From positions 1-64,000 of the forward strand of contig CANNBV010000006.1 of NCBI GenBank assembly GCA_947502975.1: DNA of 64,000 nucleotides. The letters are read 5' to 3'. The notes under the pieces were generated by a model. The model searched no databases and was not told the origin of the DNA. It worked only from the letters and a program-made list of their open reading frames with translations. The translations under genes were made by a program, and so were the position numbers. This DNA is from an uncultured Flavobacteriaceae bacterium (GTDB lineage Bacteria; Bacteroidota; Bacteroidia; Flavobacteriales; Flavobacteriaceae). Within the stretch, counting starts at the first letter, position 1, and each line of letters starts with the position of its first letter. Shown piece by piece: positions 63,652 to 64,000 of the stretch.

Positions 63652-63798
63652 TTACAAAACTCTTTCATGTCTCTCTACCATTCTATAGAATCTTGCACAA
63701 TCTCCATGATTGTAACATTTATTCATTTGTTTTCTCATGCGCTCTGCAAGCCCCGAAGCAAAAATCTCACTACTTTCGTTTAATTCTAATTTTCTCAT
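63652..63798 (-). CDS. Double-glycine-like leader peptide 2 (48 aa), putative bacteriocin precursor
   Basis: Not in the ORF track. The ATG at 63798-63796 opens a 48-residue peptide: leader MRKLELNESSEIFASG, then core LAERMRKQMNKCYNHGDCARF..., ending ERVL. It aligns with peptide 1 as M(K/R)K(I/L)(D/E)..S(K/E)IF..G, with SG instead of GG at the predicted cut. The core is basic and holds C28 and C34. It is the first gene of the unit, 35 bases upstream of peptide 1. Two related but different cores suggest a two-component bacteriocin or signal peptides. Confidence 0.72.
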   Translation of the reverse strand: MRKLELNESSEIFASGLAERMRKQMNKCYNHGDCARFYRMVERHERVL

Positions 63799-64000
63799 AA
63801 AATAAGGTTTTAAAATATTGTCTACTCTATTAGCTTTTCGACCTCCGCTTTTCTTACATTTTACAAATGCAAAAAATATTTAGAACAATTAAATAACTAA
63901 TTTTGGATATGTTTAAATATCAAAATCAGAAGTGAAATTTTGTTTTAATTTTTGTAATCTTTAGATAAAAACAATTCTTTCTACCCCATAAATCTAAATA
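63799..64000. other. Region upstream of the peptide operon
   Basis: No further small ORF with a GG leader was found on either strand in these 202 bases. The minus strand holds a TATTTTTTG (one base longer than TAnnTTTG) near 63871 and an unusual GCGGAGGT about 50 bases before the first ATG. The operon promoter is probably here but cannot be pinned. Confidence 0.35.

Overview
The window is a low-GC, AT-rich chromosomal segment of a marine-type Flavobacteriaceae bacterium (phylum Bacteroidota). The evidence is a type IX secretion sorting tail at the left edge, Bacteroidota-type promoters (TAnnTTTG box), few Shine-Dalgarno sites, many SpI/SpII secreted proteins, a bacillithiol-associated YtxJ protein and family content (DUF885, DUF2891, tricorn S41, GH2, HisKA_2/LytTR pairs). 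Genus is not resolvable by eye. No rRNA, tRNA, CRISPR array or transposase was seen.

Layout. 1-13.6 kb is mostly core and housekeeping: T9SS protein tail, uvrB, a TerB-like gene, a short YehS-like gene, sucC, lysA, a TPR histidine kinase with its LytTR regulator, a secreted protein, a membrane acyltransferase-like protein, and a minus-strand set of DinB-like, TfoX-like and M28 peptidase genes. 13.8-20.8 kb is an accessory island. About ten small, unrelated genes all lie on the plus strand. They are separated by 70-150 bp fold-back spacers that share left-end and right-end sequences with each other; several right ends carry a GTTRRRY-like core. This looks like an integron-type gene-cassette array without an integrase in view. 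21-56 kb returns to core or niche genes: glyA, fahA, lipoproteins, a beta-lactamase-fold protein, a membrane XRE regulator, a double thioredoxin lipoprotein, an ECF sigma operon, a VOC protein, DUF1080, an RluA-type synthase, DUF885, ytxJ, clpB, a TetR/thioesterase pair with palindromic operators, deoC, a 5-oxoprolinase operon (pxpA, pxpB, pxpC) with an atypical Nramp-like transporter, a tricorn-like protease, DUF2891 and a GH2 beta-galactosidase.

56.2-63.8 kb is a tightly packed minus-strand operon. It ends in a peptidase-containing C39 ABC exporter (PCAT), a MacB/FtsX-type permease and an HlyD-type adaptor. Upstream of these lie a CxxC thioredoxin-like protein, a five-helix membrane protein and a carboxypeptidase-regulatory-domain protein. 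At its head, below the length limit of the ORF track, are two peptides of 52 and 48 residues. They share a leader pattern (M-K/R-K-I/L-D/E...S-K/E-I-F-x-G) ending in GG or SG, and each has two cysteines in its basic core. I read this as an undescribed two-peptide bacteriocin or secreted-peptide system, and it is the best discovery candidate together with the cassette array.

Three dispersed-repeat families were noted: the cassette spacers, a GGGCGTTACC...GGTCGGGCTTTC element (three copies), and a TGTCATGCTGAA element just after the stop codons of sucC and glyA.
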